Positions 1-8,405 of a stretch of 64,000 bases of DNA are shown here, piece after piece. How positions within the stretch are numbered: position 1 is the first letter of the stretch; every line of letters starts with the position of its first letter. A program made the position numbers and the translations under genes. The DNA lies in assembly GCF_019879105.1 (NCBI RefSeq), contig NZ_CP082249.1, positions 620,001-684,000 on the forward strand. Direction: 5' to 3'. Below the pieces are notes generated by a model. That model was not told the origin of the DNA and did not search any database. It saw only the letters and a program-made list of their open reading frames with translations. This DNA is from Natrinema sp. SYSU A 869. GTDB taxonomy: Archaea > Halobacteriota > Halobacteria > Halobacteriales > Natrialbaceae.

Positions 1-1
1 C

Positions 2-808
2 GAGCCGAGAGTGACGATCACTCAGCGGGGAGAGCAGGTCACGTCCCGACAGCTCTGGCCCATGCTCTCTCAGGAGATGGGCGTCCACTTCGGTGACAAC
101 GTCTCCCTGCCAGCGGATGACACCTACACCGCCAGCGTCAACCTCCCGCCGCTCCCGACGCGTCGAACCGGCTCCCTCGCGGGACGGTTCACCGACGGCG
201 GATCCGCGACGTTCGAGTTCACGTACGACCGGGCGTTCCGCGAGGAGGTCGTCGAGGGGATAGATCTGCTCGAGCGAGAGCGCTGGGGAGAACGGGGGGC
301 GCTCGAGCCGATGGCACACGGCGACGATGGGAGTATGGACGCCGAGCTACCGTACTCCGCGCTACCGCCGGCCGCCGACGTCCCCGGCACGCGGCTAGTC
401 GAGTCGAACGCGGAGGCCGACACGAATGTCGACGACGGCCGTCCCAGCAGCGGCGACGCGGCGGTCATCGTCACGCTGCTCGAGTCCGACTCTCGCCTGG
501 CCGACGGTGAGGATCGATACCTGCTCGTCTCGCCGCGAACGCCGTACAACCGCGTGCCGCTGGTGAACATGTCACTACGCGCTACCGTCCGACGGGACGG
601 TTCGATCGTTGGCAACGGGGAACTCGAATTGACGCAAACGCTCGATGCCGAGGTCGGCCTACACTACGGACGATCGGTAACGGACATCCGGCCGGGCGAT
701 TCGGTCACGCTCGAGGTCGAATCACCGCCACAAGCGGCCCGCCATCAGGGGTACGAGACGGCCTTTTTCGACATGCCACCGCTCGAGTTGGTGGTCCCCG
801 CAGCGTGA
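2..808 (+). CDS. Iron-transporter-like (P19/Tp34, DUF7350-type) protein, 5' partial
   Basis: The reading frame is open to the window edge, so the N-terminus is missing; a GTG at 11 is unlikely to be the true start. The visible part begins inside a beta-sandwich-like domain (LWPMLSQEMGVHFGDNV, then PLPTRRTGSLAGRF) that I associate with haloarchaeal iron-transport-type proteins, which usually start with a Tat lipoprotein signal upstream. A second domain of about 130 residues follows an acidic linker and ends in a strand-rich segment. The likely role is binding metal outside the membrane. The menaquinone genes follow on the same strand after 66 bp with no obvious functional link. Family assignment is from memory of motifs and is moderate at best. 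Confidence 0.5.
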   Translation, partial: EPRVTITQRGEQVTSRQLWPMLSQEMGVHFGDNVSLPADDTYTASVNLPPLPTRRTGSLAGRFTDGGSATFEFTYDRAFREEVVEGIDLLERERWGERGALEPMAHGDDGSMDAELPYSALPPAADVPGTRLVESNAEADTNVDDGRPSSGDAAVIVTLLESDSRLADGEDRYLLVSPRTPYNRVPLVNMSLRATVRRDGSIVGNGELELTQTLDAEVGLHYGRSVTDIRPGDSVTLEVESPPQAARHQGYETAFFDMPPLELVVPAA

Positions 809-874
809 GCACTCGGTCGGGGCGGCGACTCGCAATGCCAACGTTGACACTCTCTCGAGTGGGACACTCGAGCA

Positions 875-1819
875 ATGAGTTCGGCTGAGGTCGAAATTTC
901 ACGGACGAAGGCGTGGCTGATGGCGGCCCGCCCCCAGACCTTGCCCGCGGCTGCGGCTCCGATCATCGTGGGGACGGGGTTGGCAGTTCACGAGGGTGTG
1001 TTCGCGCCGCTGCCGGCGGTAATGGCGTTCGTCGGTGCGGCGCTGATTCAGGTCGGGACGAATTTCGCGAATGACTACTACGACGCGGTCAAGGGTGCCG
1101 ACACCGAGGACCGCGAGGGCTTTACCCGCGTCACCCAATCGGGGCTCATCTCCCCCGGACAGGTCAAGCTCGCGACCGTCGTGACGTTCGGGCTGGCGAT
1201 CCTCACCGGCACCTATCTCGTCTACGTCGGGGGGCTCCCGATCCTCGTCGTGGGGGTCGTGAGCGTCTTCTGCGGCTGGGCCTACACCGGCGGCCCCTAC
1301 CCGCTGGGCTATCACGGGCTGGGTGACCTCTTCGTGTTCGTCTTCTTCGGCCTCGTCGCCGTGACGGGGACCTACTACGTTCAGGCCGTGGCGGTTCTCG
1401 CAGAGCCGCTCGCGACGACGGTTCCCGACGGAACGGTCACGCGCGAAGCCCTCGCAGCGAGCCTGCCGGTTGCCGGGCTCTCGACGGCCATCATCATCGT
1501 GAACAACATCCGCGACAGGGAGACCGACGCCGAGACCGGTAAGCGGACTCTGGCGGTCCGACTCGGCTACCGGTGGAGCCGCCTCGAGTACGTCGCCATG
1601 CTCGCGCTCGCCTACCTCGTGCCCGTCTGGTTCTGGCTCCGTGCGGACTTCGGCCCCGGCGCGTTGCTCCCGCTGGTGACCCTTCCCTATGCCGCGATGG
1701 TCGCCCGAACGGTCTGTACGCGAACTGACGGCGAGGCGCTCAACCCGGCGCTCGAGCAGACGGGCAAACTGCTCGCGATGTACGCGATCTGTTTCGCCGG
1801 AGGACTGGTGGTGCTATGA
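875..1819 (+). CDS. menA: 1,4-dihydroxy-2-naphthoate polyprenyltransferase
   Basis: UbiA-family membrane prenyltransferase of 314 residues with about eight hydrophobic segments. It attaches the polyprenyl tail to dihydroxynaphthoate in the membrane, the lipid-tail step of menaquinone synthesis. The first Asp-rich site is NDYYDAVKGAD at about residues 66-76 and the second is NNIRDRETDAETGKR at about 209-223; both bind the prenyl diphosphate through magnesium. ATG at 875 is the first start after the upstream gene. The stop overlaps the start of menC by 4 bp (ATGA), so menA-menC-menE form a translationally coupled operon. menA rather than another UbiA member is supported by these neighbours. Confidence 0.9.
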   Translation: MSSAEVEISRTKAWLMAARPQTLPAAAAPIIVGTGLAVHEGVFAPLPAVMAFVGAALIQVGTNFANDYYDAVKGADTEDREGFTRVTQSGLISPGQVKLATVVTFGLAILTGTYLVYVGGLPILVVGVVSVFCGWAYTGGPYPLGYHGLGDLFVFVFFGLVAVTGTYYVQAVAVLAEPLATTVPDGTVTREALAASLPVAGLSTAIIIVNNIRDRETDAETGKRTLAVRLGYRWSRLEYVAMLALAYLVPVWFWLRADFGPGALLPLVTLPYAAMVARTVCTRTDGEALNPALEQTGKLLAMYAICFAGGLVVL

Positions 1820-2910
1820 GCCCGAACGACGACCTCGCCCTGGAGTACCGGTCGTTCTCGCTGGAGTTGGCCGACCCCCTCGAGACGGCAGACGGGACGA
1901 TCAACTCCCGTGACGGCTTTCTCGTTCGGTTGATCGACGGTGCGACGGGTGGGGATGGACCCGGCGACGATCCGGCCGTCGGCTACGGCGAAGCGACACC
2001 GCTGTCGGGCTGGACGGAGTCGCACGAGGACTGCAAAGCGGCTCTTGAGCGCGCACGTGAGGCGATTCGAATGGACGGCCCGAGCGAGGCACTCGAGGTG
2101 GTCGACCGGCAAGTCGCGGCCCGACACGCGCTCGCGATGGCGCTGGCGGACCTGCAGGCGACCCGCGAGTCGACGCCGCTGTATCGCTACCTCGGGCAAG
2201 GGCCGATGGTCGGCCGGGTGCCGGTCAACGCGACGATCGGTGACGGATCGCCGGCCGAGACCACCGAAGAGGCGCGCGCTGCTGTTGATCGCGGTTTCGG
2301 CTGCTGTAAGCTGAAAGTCGGCCTCCGGAGCGTCGAGGAAGACGTCGAGCGCGTTCGCCGGGTGCGCGAGGCCGTCGGCGACGGCGTCGAACTGCGGGCC
2401 GACGCCAACGAGGCCTGGACCTACGAGGAAGCCCAGTCGGCACTCGAGACCTTCGGCGACCTCGGCGTCTCGATCCTCGAGCAGCCGCTGCCCGCGGGAG
2501 CGCTCGAGGGCCACGCCGACCTCCGCGAGTTGCAGACTGGCGTCTCGATCGCACTCGACGAGGGGCTGCTCGAGCACGGCGTCGACGCGATTTGTGAGGC
2601 CGGTGCGGCGGACGTCGTCGTCCTGAAACCCATGGCGCTGGGCGGGATCGACGTGGCCCGCAAGGTCGCAGCCTGGCTGACCGAACTCGACGTCACGCCG
2701 CTGGTGACGACGACGATCGATGGGGTCGTCGCCCGGACGGGCGCGGTCCACCTCGCGGCGGCGATTCCCGACGTGCCGGCCTGCGGGCTCGCAACCGGCG
2801 AACTGCTCGCGACCGATCTAGGACGGGATCCCGTGTTGCTCGAGAAGGGGTCGGCCGTCGTCCCGCAGGCGAAGGGACTCGGCGTCTCGGATGTGTGGGG
2901 AGAGCGATGA
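1816..2910 (+). CDS. menC: o-Succinylbenzoate synthase
   Basis: Enolase-superfamily enzyme of 364 residues that dehydrates SHCHC to o-succinylbenzoate in the menaquinone pathway. The N-terminal capping domain carries the typical GYGEATPLSGW segment. The barrel shows the KxK general base (CKLKVGL), metal ligands in ELRADANEAW, ILEQPLP and IALDEGL, and the second Lys in VVLKPMALGG. Length is normal. It overlaps menA by 4 bp at its start and menE by 4 bp at its end (ATGA). Dipeptide epimerases have the same fold, but the men neighbours decide the call. Confidence 0.88.
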   Translation: MSPNDDLALEYRSFSLELADPLETADGTINSRDGFLVRLIDGATGGDGPGDDPAVGYGEATPLSGWTESHEDCKAALERAREAIRMDGPSEALEVVDRQVAARHALAMALADLQATRESTPLYRYLGQGPMVGRVPVNATIGDGSPAETTEEARAAVDRGFGCCKLKVGLRSVEEDVERVRRVREAVGDGVELRADANEAWTYEEAQSALETFGDLGVSILEQPLPAGALEGHADLRELQTGVSIALDEGLLEHGVDAICEAGAADVVVLKPMALGGIDVARKVAAWLTELDVTPLVTTTIDGVVARTGAVHLAAAIPDVPACGLATGELLATDLGRDPVLLEKGSAVVPQAKGLGVSDVWGER

Positions 2911-4529
2911 TCGGCGAGCCGATCGACTGGCCGACGCGCGATCTGGTCAGCCACCGCGTCGCGGCGACGCCAGAGCGGACGGCGCTACTCGATATCGAGA
3001 CCGACACTGAGTGGAGCGTCCGCGAGTTCGACCGCCGCGTCGACCACCTCGCGTTGCGTCTCGAGGAGCGCGCCCTCGAGGGGAGCGGTACCGAGCGAGG
3101 TGACCGCGAGCGGATCGGTCTCCTCATGGACACCCGTCCCGCCTTCGCGACGCTCTTTTTCGCCGCGATGCGGACCGGCACGACCGTGGTCCCGCTGAAC
3201 GTCCGCGAGACGACCGGCGAACTCGCGGCGAAGGTCGAACGGACGGACGTCGCCGCGATCGTCTGCGAACGCGGGACCGAAGCCGCTGCGCTCGAGATTG
3301 CTGCCGAAACCGGTTCAGTCGACGTTTACTCGGTGGACGACCCGGAAAGGGAACGGACGGGGCCGCTGGTCCTGTCTGATTCGAGCGATGCGACGGATCC
3401 CGGCCTCGAGTCGCGATCGGTCGAGCCGGTCGCGCTCGAGCGCGACGATACCCAACTGATCATGTTCACGTCCGGCACGTCCGGGGAGCCAAAGGGTGTC
3501 CGGCTGACGGTCGGCAACCTCGTCGCGAGCGCGACCGCCTCCGCGTTCCGGCTGGGCGTGAATCCGGCCGATCGGTGGCTCTGCTGTCTCCCGATGTACC
3601 ACATGGGCGGGCTGGCGCCCGTGATCCGGTCGGTGCTGTACGGGACGACCGTGGTGATTCAGCGCGAATTCGACGCGGAATCGACCGCTCGCGCGCTTGA
3701 CGACTCCGACGTGACCGGCGTCTCGCTCGTCCCGACGATGTGCAAGCGGCTGCTCGACGCCGGCTGGGAGCCGGCCGACGCGCTGCGGTTCGTCCTGCTC
3801 GGCGGCGCGCCCGCGTCCGACGAGTTTCTCGAGCGCTGTCGAGAGGCAAGCGTCCCGGTCCATCCGACCTACGGGATGACTGAGACGGCGTCCCAGATCG
3901 CGACGGCGACGCCCGCGGAGACCGGGACACACGAGGGGACCGTGGGACAGCCACTGGTCTTTACCGACGTCTCAGTCGTCGACGAGACGGGTTCGACGGT
4001 CGAACCCGGCGAACCGGGCGAACTCGTCGTCTCGGGACCGACGGTGACGCCGGGCTACCTCGAGGACGAGCAGACGGCGGCGGCGTTCGGCGAACGCGGC
4101 TTCCACACCGGCGACGTCGGCTATCGGGACGCCGACGGTCGGCTGTGGGTCCTCAACCGCCGCAGCGATCGCATCGTCACCGGCGGCGAGAACGTCGATC
4201 CCGGAGAGGTCGTCGCCGTGCTCCGGGAGCATCCCCGCGTCGAGGATGCCGCGGTCGTTGGGCTCGCGGACGAGGAGTGGGGAGAGCGAGTCGCCGCGCT
4301 CGTCGTTCCCGATTCGGAGACGAATCCGGAGACGGGACCGGACGCCGATCGGCTCCTCGAGCCCCGGTCGCTGCTCGCCCACTGCGACGAGCGCCTCGCC
4401 GGGTTCAAGCGACCGAAGACGATCGGATTCGCCGACGCGCTCCCCCGGACGGCCTCGGGAACCGTCGACCGCGAGGCGGTTCGAGAGCGCCTGCTCGAGG
4501 CGGGGACGGACGTCACTGACGCCGTGTGA
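2907..4529 (+). CDS. menE: o-Succinylbenzoate-CoA ligase
   Basis: ANL-superfamily acyl-CoA synthetase of 540 residues that adenylates o-succinylbenzoate and transfers it to CoA. Visible motifs are the P-loop MFTSGTSGEPKGV, the Asp/Glu-rich YGMTETASQ, the hinge region FHTGDVGY ending in RRSDRIVTGGENV, and the C-terminal lysine in LPRTASGTVDRE. I place the start at ATG 2907, which overlaps the menC stop; a GTG at 2895 is in frame but would overlap menC by 16 bp. It is the last men gene here; menB, menD and menF are not in the window. Confidence 0.88.
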   Translation: MIGEPIDWPTRDLVSHRVAATPERTALLDIETDTEWSVREFDRRVDHLALRLEERALEGSGTERGDRERIGLLMDTRPAFATLFFAAMRTGTTVVPLNVRETTGELAAKVERTDVAAIVCERGTEAAALEIAAETGSVDVYSVDDPERERTGPLVLSDSSDATDPGLESRSVEPVALERDDTQLIMFTSGTSGEPKGVRLTVGNLVASATASAFRLGVNPADRWLCCLPMYHMGGLAPVIRSVLYGTTVVIQREFDAESTARALDDSDVTGVSLVPTMCKRLLDAGWEPADALRFVLLGGAPASDEFLERCREASVPVHPTYGMTETASQIATATPAETGTHEGTVGQPLVFTDVSVVDETGSTVEPGEPGELVVSGPTVTPGYLEDEQTAAAFGERGFHTGDVGYRDADGRLWVLNRRSDRIVTGGENVDPGEVVAVLREHPRVEDAAVVGLADEEWGERVAALVVPDSETNPETGPDADRLLEPRSLLAHCDERLAGFKRPKTIGFADALPRTASGTVDREAVRERLLEAGTDVTDAV

Positions 4530-4610
4530 CCGCGGATCACTCGCGTCCACTGCCCGCCGAGACTGCCGCTGGAACGGAAGTTAAGGCGCTGGCGTCCCTA
4601 CCCTCGTCTC

Positions 4611-5426
4611 GTGTGTACGCTCACGCTCGCCTGGCAGGTCTTCGACGACGCGCCGGTCGCGGTCGCCGCGAACCGCGACGAAGCACTAGGCCGGGAGTCG
4701 GTTCCGCCCGCCATCTACGACGAGGAGCCGCTGATCGTCGCGCCGCGGGACGCCGAGGCCGGCGGCACGTGGATTGGCTACAACGAGTTCGGCGTCTTCG
4801 TGGGACTGACGAATAAATGGACCACCACCGACCTCGCCGGCGAACGGTCGCGCGGGTTGCTCGTCGCGGACGTACTCGAGGCGCGATCCGCCGCGACAGC
4901 GAAATCGATCGTCGAAGACGCGACCGATGCCGACGAGTACAGCGGCTTCTACCTCGTCGTCGCTGACGACGCGGACGCGTTCTGTTATCAGTGGGACGGC
5001 GCGCTCTCCCTGACCGAGTTCGAGCCAGGAGTTCATGTCGTCGTCAACGTCGCGGTTGACGACGACGTCGACGTGCCGTCGATTCGGCCCGAGGCGGGTC
5101 GGGAGCAGGCGGCGAACGCTCGAGCAGTGCGAGAGACGCTCGCGGCCGAGCCGGGAGAGACGGCCGCGGGGTGGCTCGAGCGGGCTGGCGACGTCCTCGG
5201 CGATCACGAGTACGGCGTCTGTATCCACCGAAATGGGTTCGGGACTCGGTCGTCATCGCTGATCGCGCTCGGCTCCGAGACGACGCAGTACGCCTACGCG
5301 CCGGGACCGCCCTGTCGGACGGGCTACGAGGACGTGACCGTCGCCGCGGCGGCCGGCACGGCTGCTGGTGTCGAACCGGAGTGTCAGGGCGACGACCCAG
5401 CGGTCGACGGCGAAGGGCACATTTAA
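4611..5426 (+). CDS. NRDE/TANGO2 family protein
   Basis: A 271-residue protein starting with GTG, giving MCTLTLAWQVF. Removal of the Met would expose Cys2, as in N-terminal-nucleophile hydrolases. The family signature is AANRDEALGRES at about residues 20-31, with ATRD-like APRDAEAGGTWIGYNEFGVFVGLTN following. Members are found in all domains of life and are linked to haem or lipid handling in eukaryotes; the archaeal role is not known. It sits 81 bp after menE on the same strand. Length and conserved N-terminus match the family. Confidence 0.85.
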   Translation: MCTLTLAWQVFDDAPVAVAANRDEALGRESVPPAIYDEEPLIVAPRDAEAGGTWIGYNEFGVFVGLTNKWTTTDLAGERSRGLLVADVLEARSAATAKSIVEDATDADEYSGFYLVVADDADAFCYQWDGALSLTEFEPGVHVVVNVAVDDDVDVPSIRPEAGREQAANARAVRETLAAEPGETAAGWLERAGDVLGDHEYGVCIHRNGFGTRSSSLIALGSETTQYAYAPGPPCRTGYEDVTVAAAAGTAAGVEPECQGDDPAVDGEGHI

Positions 5427-5427
5427 G
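5419..5427 (+). promoter_or_regulatory. TATA-like box for the HTH gene
   Basis: The sequence catttaagc lies about 22-25 bp before the ATG at 5446, the spacing expected for a leaderless haloarchaeal transcript. It supports a translation start at 5446 rather than at the downstream GTG codons. Confidence 0.45.
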
Positions 5428-5489
5428 CGGCTCGCTCTATCTCATATGGATATGGACGCACTCCTGCCAGTAGCGACGCACACGGCGAG

Positions 5490-5849
5490 GTGGTCACCGT
5501 GAGCGTTTCCGCGGCCGAAGCCGAACTCACCGACGACGAGCGAGCCGGTCTCGAACTCGTTCGTGAGTCCGGTGGCATCCACCAGAGCGACTTCTGGAAG
5601 GAACTGGACGTCTCCTCGCGGAAGGGCAGCCGGATCGTCGAGTCCCTCGTCGAGAAGGAACTCGTCGATCGAGAGGAGACAGTCTACGCCGGACACAACA
5701 CCTACTACATCTCGCCGACCGCTCGAGACCTCGATTTCACCCTCCTGATGGCCGGCGACATGCTCTCGCCCTTCATCGGCGAGGAAGAGGTCGATCCCAA
5801 CAGCGACGCCTTCTCGCAGTGGATCATGAACCTCGCGTACGAGGAGTAA
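5490..5849 (+). CDS. Small winged-helix transcriptional regulator
   Basis: About 119 residues in the open frame, which as written must start at a GTG (5490 or 5499). The core is a winged helix: DDERAGLELVRESGGIHQSD, FWKELDVSSRKGSRIVESLV and a wing with the HNTYYISPTARDL segment, followed by a short C-terminal region ending in WIMNLAYEE. An ATG at 5446 in another frame, preceded by a TATA box, encodes MDMDALLPVATHT; adding one G in the GG at 5484-5485 joins it smoothly to GEVVTVSVSAAEAEL. I infer the real gene is 5446-5849 with a one-base loss. Targets unknown. Confidence 0.7.
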   Translation: MVTVSVSAAEAELTDDERAGLELVRESGGIHQSDFWKELDVSSRKGSRIVESLVEKELVDREETVYAGHNTYYISPTARDLDFTLLMAGDMLSPFIGEEEVDPNSDAFSQWIMNLAYEE

Positions 5850-6105
5850 TCGGCCCGTCTGACGGCCGATCGAACAGGCTAAAACACGGATTTTGCGGAT
5901 TTGTCGCCCTGGAAGCGCCTCGAGCGCTCGGTGTCGGATCGTCCGCGTTCCGGCGACCCGGTTCGGCACGATTCGCCGGATTCAGCCGTTCGGGTTTGCT
6001 GTACACCGCACCTGAGCGACGTGAGTGAATTGATGGTGAGTCCTCTCGATCTGATAGCAGAACGCGGGTCCAGAAGGGGATTCGACCGGACCGAATCAGA
6101 GACTA

Positions 6106-6519
6106 CTACTCGTAGAGATCGAACCGCTCAATGAGGACGAACGGGTCGCGGTCGTGGTTGTAGTAGGACACGTCGCCGTCGAGGGCCTCGATGAGTTGCC
6201 GATGGACTTCGCGTGCGGCCCGGCTCTCGTCGGGCTCTAGGTGGTGTGTGCCACGCATATCGGTCCAGAATCCGCCGTCAAGCCAAAGCAGGGTTTCGTT
6301 GGTGGACTGGTAGACGATCTCACCCTGTTCGGTCAGTCCGTCGATCGCGAACTGGCGACCGGAGAGCTGTGCACGAGCGAGAACGGCGATGAGCTGGCGG
6401 CGTGAGATTGGGGCGTGAAGCGCAACATCGTCAATCATCTCGCCGAAGTACGCCTCAACGAGATCACACGCCCGCGAGAACTCGTCGAACTCAACTTCCT
6501 GATTCTGTGCGATCTTCAT
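6106..6519 (-). CDS. Haloarchaeal hypothetical protein
   Basis: A 137-residue protein starting MKIAQNQEVEFDEFSRACDL; a TTG three codons upstream is less likely. The C-terminal half contains GTHHLEPDESRAAREVHRQL and ends YYNHDRDPFVLIERFDLYE. I do not recognise a family. There are no membrane segments or cysteine motifs. A perfect 19-bp palindrome lies just upstream of the start, which suggests the gene is tightly regulated, possibly by its own product. It is followed by about 250 bp of non-coding DNA on its downstream side. Confidence 0.65.
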   Translation of the reverse strand: MKIAQNQEVEFDEFSRACDLVEAYFGEMIDDVALHAPISRRQLIAVLARAQLSGRQFAIDGLTEQGEIVYQSTNETLLWLDGGFWTDMRGTHHLEPDESRAAREVHRQLIEALDGDVSYYNHDRDPFVLIERFDLYE

Positions 6520-6528
6520 GACATTCAA

Positions 6529-6547
6529 ACCGAACGACTCGTTCGGT
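6529..6547. promoter_or_regulatory. Perfect 19-bp palindrome, candidate operator
   Basis: ACCGAACGACTCGTTCGGT reads the same on both strands around one central base. It lies 9 bp upstream of the ATG at 6519 and about 20 bp downstream of a TATA-like run (GATTTTTAACCC on the minus strand, about 6567-6578), so a bound protein would cover the start site of transcription. Confidence 0.55.
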
Positions 6548-6649
6548 TAGACTACTGTTAGGAAAATTGGGTTAAAAATCTATGCCTCGGTTGCCGCGCC
6601 ATCGCCACCGTCATCGAATCGAGCCCAGTCTGCAGACGCTCGAGCGGTG

Positions 6650-7927
6650 TCAGGCGAGTGCACTCGCAGCGCGGATCAACTGCTCCTCGCCGAAGGCGGG
6701 GCCGACGAGTTGGAGGCCGACGGGGAGGCCGTCGGTTTCGCCCGCCGGAACCGAGATGGCGGGCAGGTCGGCGAGGTTGACCGGCACCGTGTTCGCGTCG
6801 GCGAGGTACAACTGGAGCGGATCATCCAGGCTCTCGCCGAGTTCGAACGGCGGGACCGGCATCGTTGGGCTTGCGAGCACGTCGGCCTCCGAGAGCGCCT
6901 CATCGAAGTCCTGCTTGACCCACGCGCGAGCGTCCTGGGCCTTCTTGTAGTACTTGTCGTGGTAGCCCGCCGAGAGCGCGTAGGTACCGAGCAGGATCCG
7001 TCGCTTGACCTCGTCGCCGAAGCCTTCCTCGCGGGCCCGGGCGAAGGTCTCGTTCCAGTTGCCGTCGTAACCGCCCGAGTGCCCGTAGCGGACGCCGTCG
7101 AACCGCGCGAGGTTCGAGGACGCCTCCGACATCGCGATCACGTAGTAGGCCTCGACGGCGTGTTCGACCGACGGTAGCGAGACTTCGTGGTACTCCGCGC
7201 CGCGATCCTCGAGTTCGCCCAGTGCATCCCAGAACGTCTCGACGACGCCCTCGTCGGCGCCCTCGAGCAACTCCGTCGGAACGCCGATCGAAAGCCCGTC
7301 GACATCGCCGGTCGCGGCGTCTGCGTAGCTCGAGTCGTCGCCCTCGCTGCGACCCTCGCGTGTCGTCGCGTCACGTTCGTCGCTCCCGGCAATCACGTCG
7401 AGCAACTGCGCGGCGTCCTCGACGGTCTCGCCGAAGGGGCCGATCTGCTCGAGACTGTTGCCGTAGGCCACGAGGCCGTACCGCGAGACCAGTCCGTACG
7501 TGGGTTTGATACCGACGACGCCACAGAAGGCGGCCGGACAGCGGACGGAGCCACCGGTATCGGAGCCGAGCGCGAGGTCGGCCTCACCAGCGGCGACGGC
7601 GGCCGCGGAGCCGCCCGAAGAGCCGCCGGGGACGTGGCCCGGTGCGGCGGGGTTGTCCGTCTCGCCGAAGTAGGAGGTCTCGGTAGTCGTCCCCATCCCG
7701 AACTCGTCCATGTTGGCTTTGCCGACGATCGTTGCGCCGGCGTCCTTGAGTCGAGAGACGACCGTGGCGTCGTAGGGCGGGACGTAGTCCTCGAGCATCC
7801 GCGAGCCACAGGTCGTGCGGACGCCTTCGGTGGAGATGTTGTCCTTGACTGCGACCGTTTTGCCGGCGAGGGGGCCGTCCTCGGCACCCTCGATCCGCTC
7901 CTCGGTGATGAAAATGTTTTCAGACAT
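6650..7927 (-). CDS. gatA: Aspartyl/glutamyl-tRNA amidotransferase subunit A
   Basis: Amidase-signature enzyme of 425 residues that releases ammonia from glutamine for amidation of Glu-tRNA(Gln) or Asp-tRNA(Asn). The catalytic Ser-cisSer-Lys triad is visible: Lys in GKTVAVKDNIS, the glycine/serine loop VPGGSSGGSAAAVA and SDTGGSVRCPAAFCG. Length is typical of haloarchaeal GatA. It starts 2 bp after the gatC stop, forming a gatC-gatA operon; gatB is not in the window. Only the C-terminal glutamine-site region is short compared with some bacterial proteins. Confidence 0.93.
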   Translation of the reverse strand: MSENIFITEERIEGAEDGPLAGKTVAVKDNISTEGVRTTCGSRMLEDYVPPYDATVVSRLKDAGATIVGKANMDEFGMGTTTETSYFGETDNPAAPGHVPGGSSGGSAAAVAAGEADLALGSDTGGSVRCPAAFCGVVGIKPTYGLVSRYGLVAYGNSLEQIGPFGETVEDAAQLLDVIAGSDERDATTREGRSEGDDSSYADAATGDVDGLSIGVPTELLEGADEGVVETFWDALGELEDRGAEYHEVSLPSVEHAVEAYYVIAMSEASSNLARFDGVRYGHSGGYDGNWNETFARAREEGFGDEVKRRILLGTYALSAGYHDKYYKKAQDARAWVKQDFDEALSEADVLASPTMPVPPFELGESLDDPLQLYLADANTVPVNLADLPAISVPAGETDGLPVGLQLVGPAFGEEQLIRAASALA

Positions 7928-7929
7928 GG

Positions 7930-8208
7930 TTACGAGACGTTCGGCCCCTTGAAGTAGCCATCCTCAGTTTCCGGCGCGTTCCGGAGCGCTTCCTCGCTGT
8001 CGAGCGAGGTGCGTTCCTCGTCCGGTCGCATCACGTTCGCGAGGTCGGCGTCCCGGTCGACTTCCGGCACCTCGTCTAACGTCTCGAAGTACTCGAGGAT
8101 GTCCGCAAACTGCCCGGTGAATTGGTCGACCTCGTCATCGTCGAGGTCGACGCGAGCCAAATCCGCGACGTGGCGGACCTCCTCGGGACTCACAGCGTCG
8201 TCGCTCAT
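7930..8208 (-). CDS. gatC: Aspartyl/glutamyl-tRNA amidotransferase subunit C
   Basis: A 92-residue protein starting MSDDAVSPEEVRHVADLARV, the classical GatC N-terminus, with DILEYFETLDEVPEVD and the C-terminal RPDEERTSL and DGYFKGPNV segments. GatC wraps around the A/B interface and stabilises the amidotransferase. The frame stays open upstream, but the ATG at 8208 matches the family start. It is the first gene of the gatCA operon. Confidence 0.92.
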   Translation of the reverse strand: MSDDAVSPEEVRHVADLARVDLDDDEVDQFTGQFADILEYFETLDEVPEVDRDADLANVMRPDEERTSLDSEEALRNAPETEDGYFKGPNVS

Positions 8209-8405
8209 ACGTGTTCGCACCGGCCTCCGGAGAGTAAGGGTTTCGATACGGCCGGCACGACCGGAGACCGTGTTCCCACGCGTCAATCGTCGGCTCCGCA
8301 ACTCGGTTCCGCCTCGCGACGCTGATCACAGCGTTTAAGTGACAGCAATCCGTTAAGACTGAACGAGCGAACGTTTTCCAGCGACAGGTTCCCGATTCGC
8401 AGACA

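Noticed and set aside
1687-2751. 354-codon antisense frame over menC
   Set aside because: Shadow of an enolase-family gene with clear catalytic motifs.
3466-3954. Arginine-rich antisense frames over menE and similar long frames in other genes
   Set aside because: They are typical of GC-rich genomes and have no start signals or known motifs.
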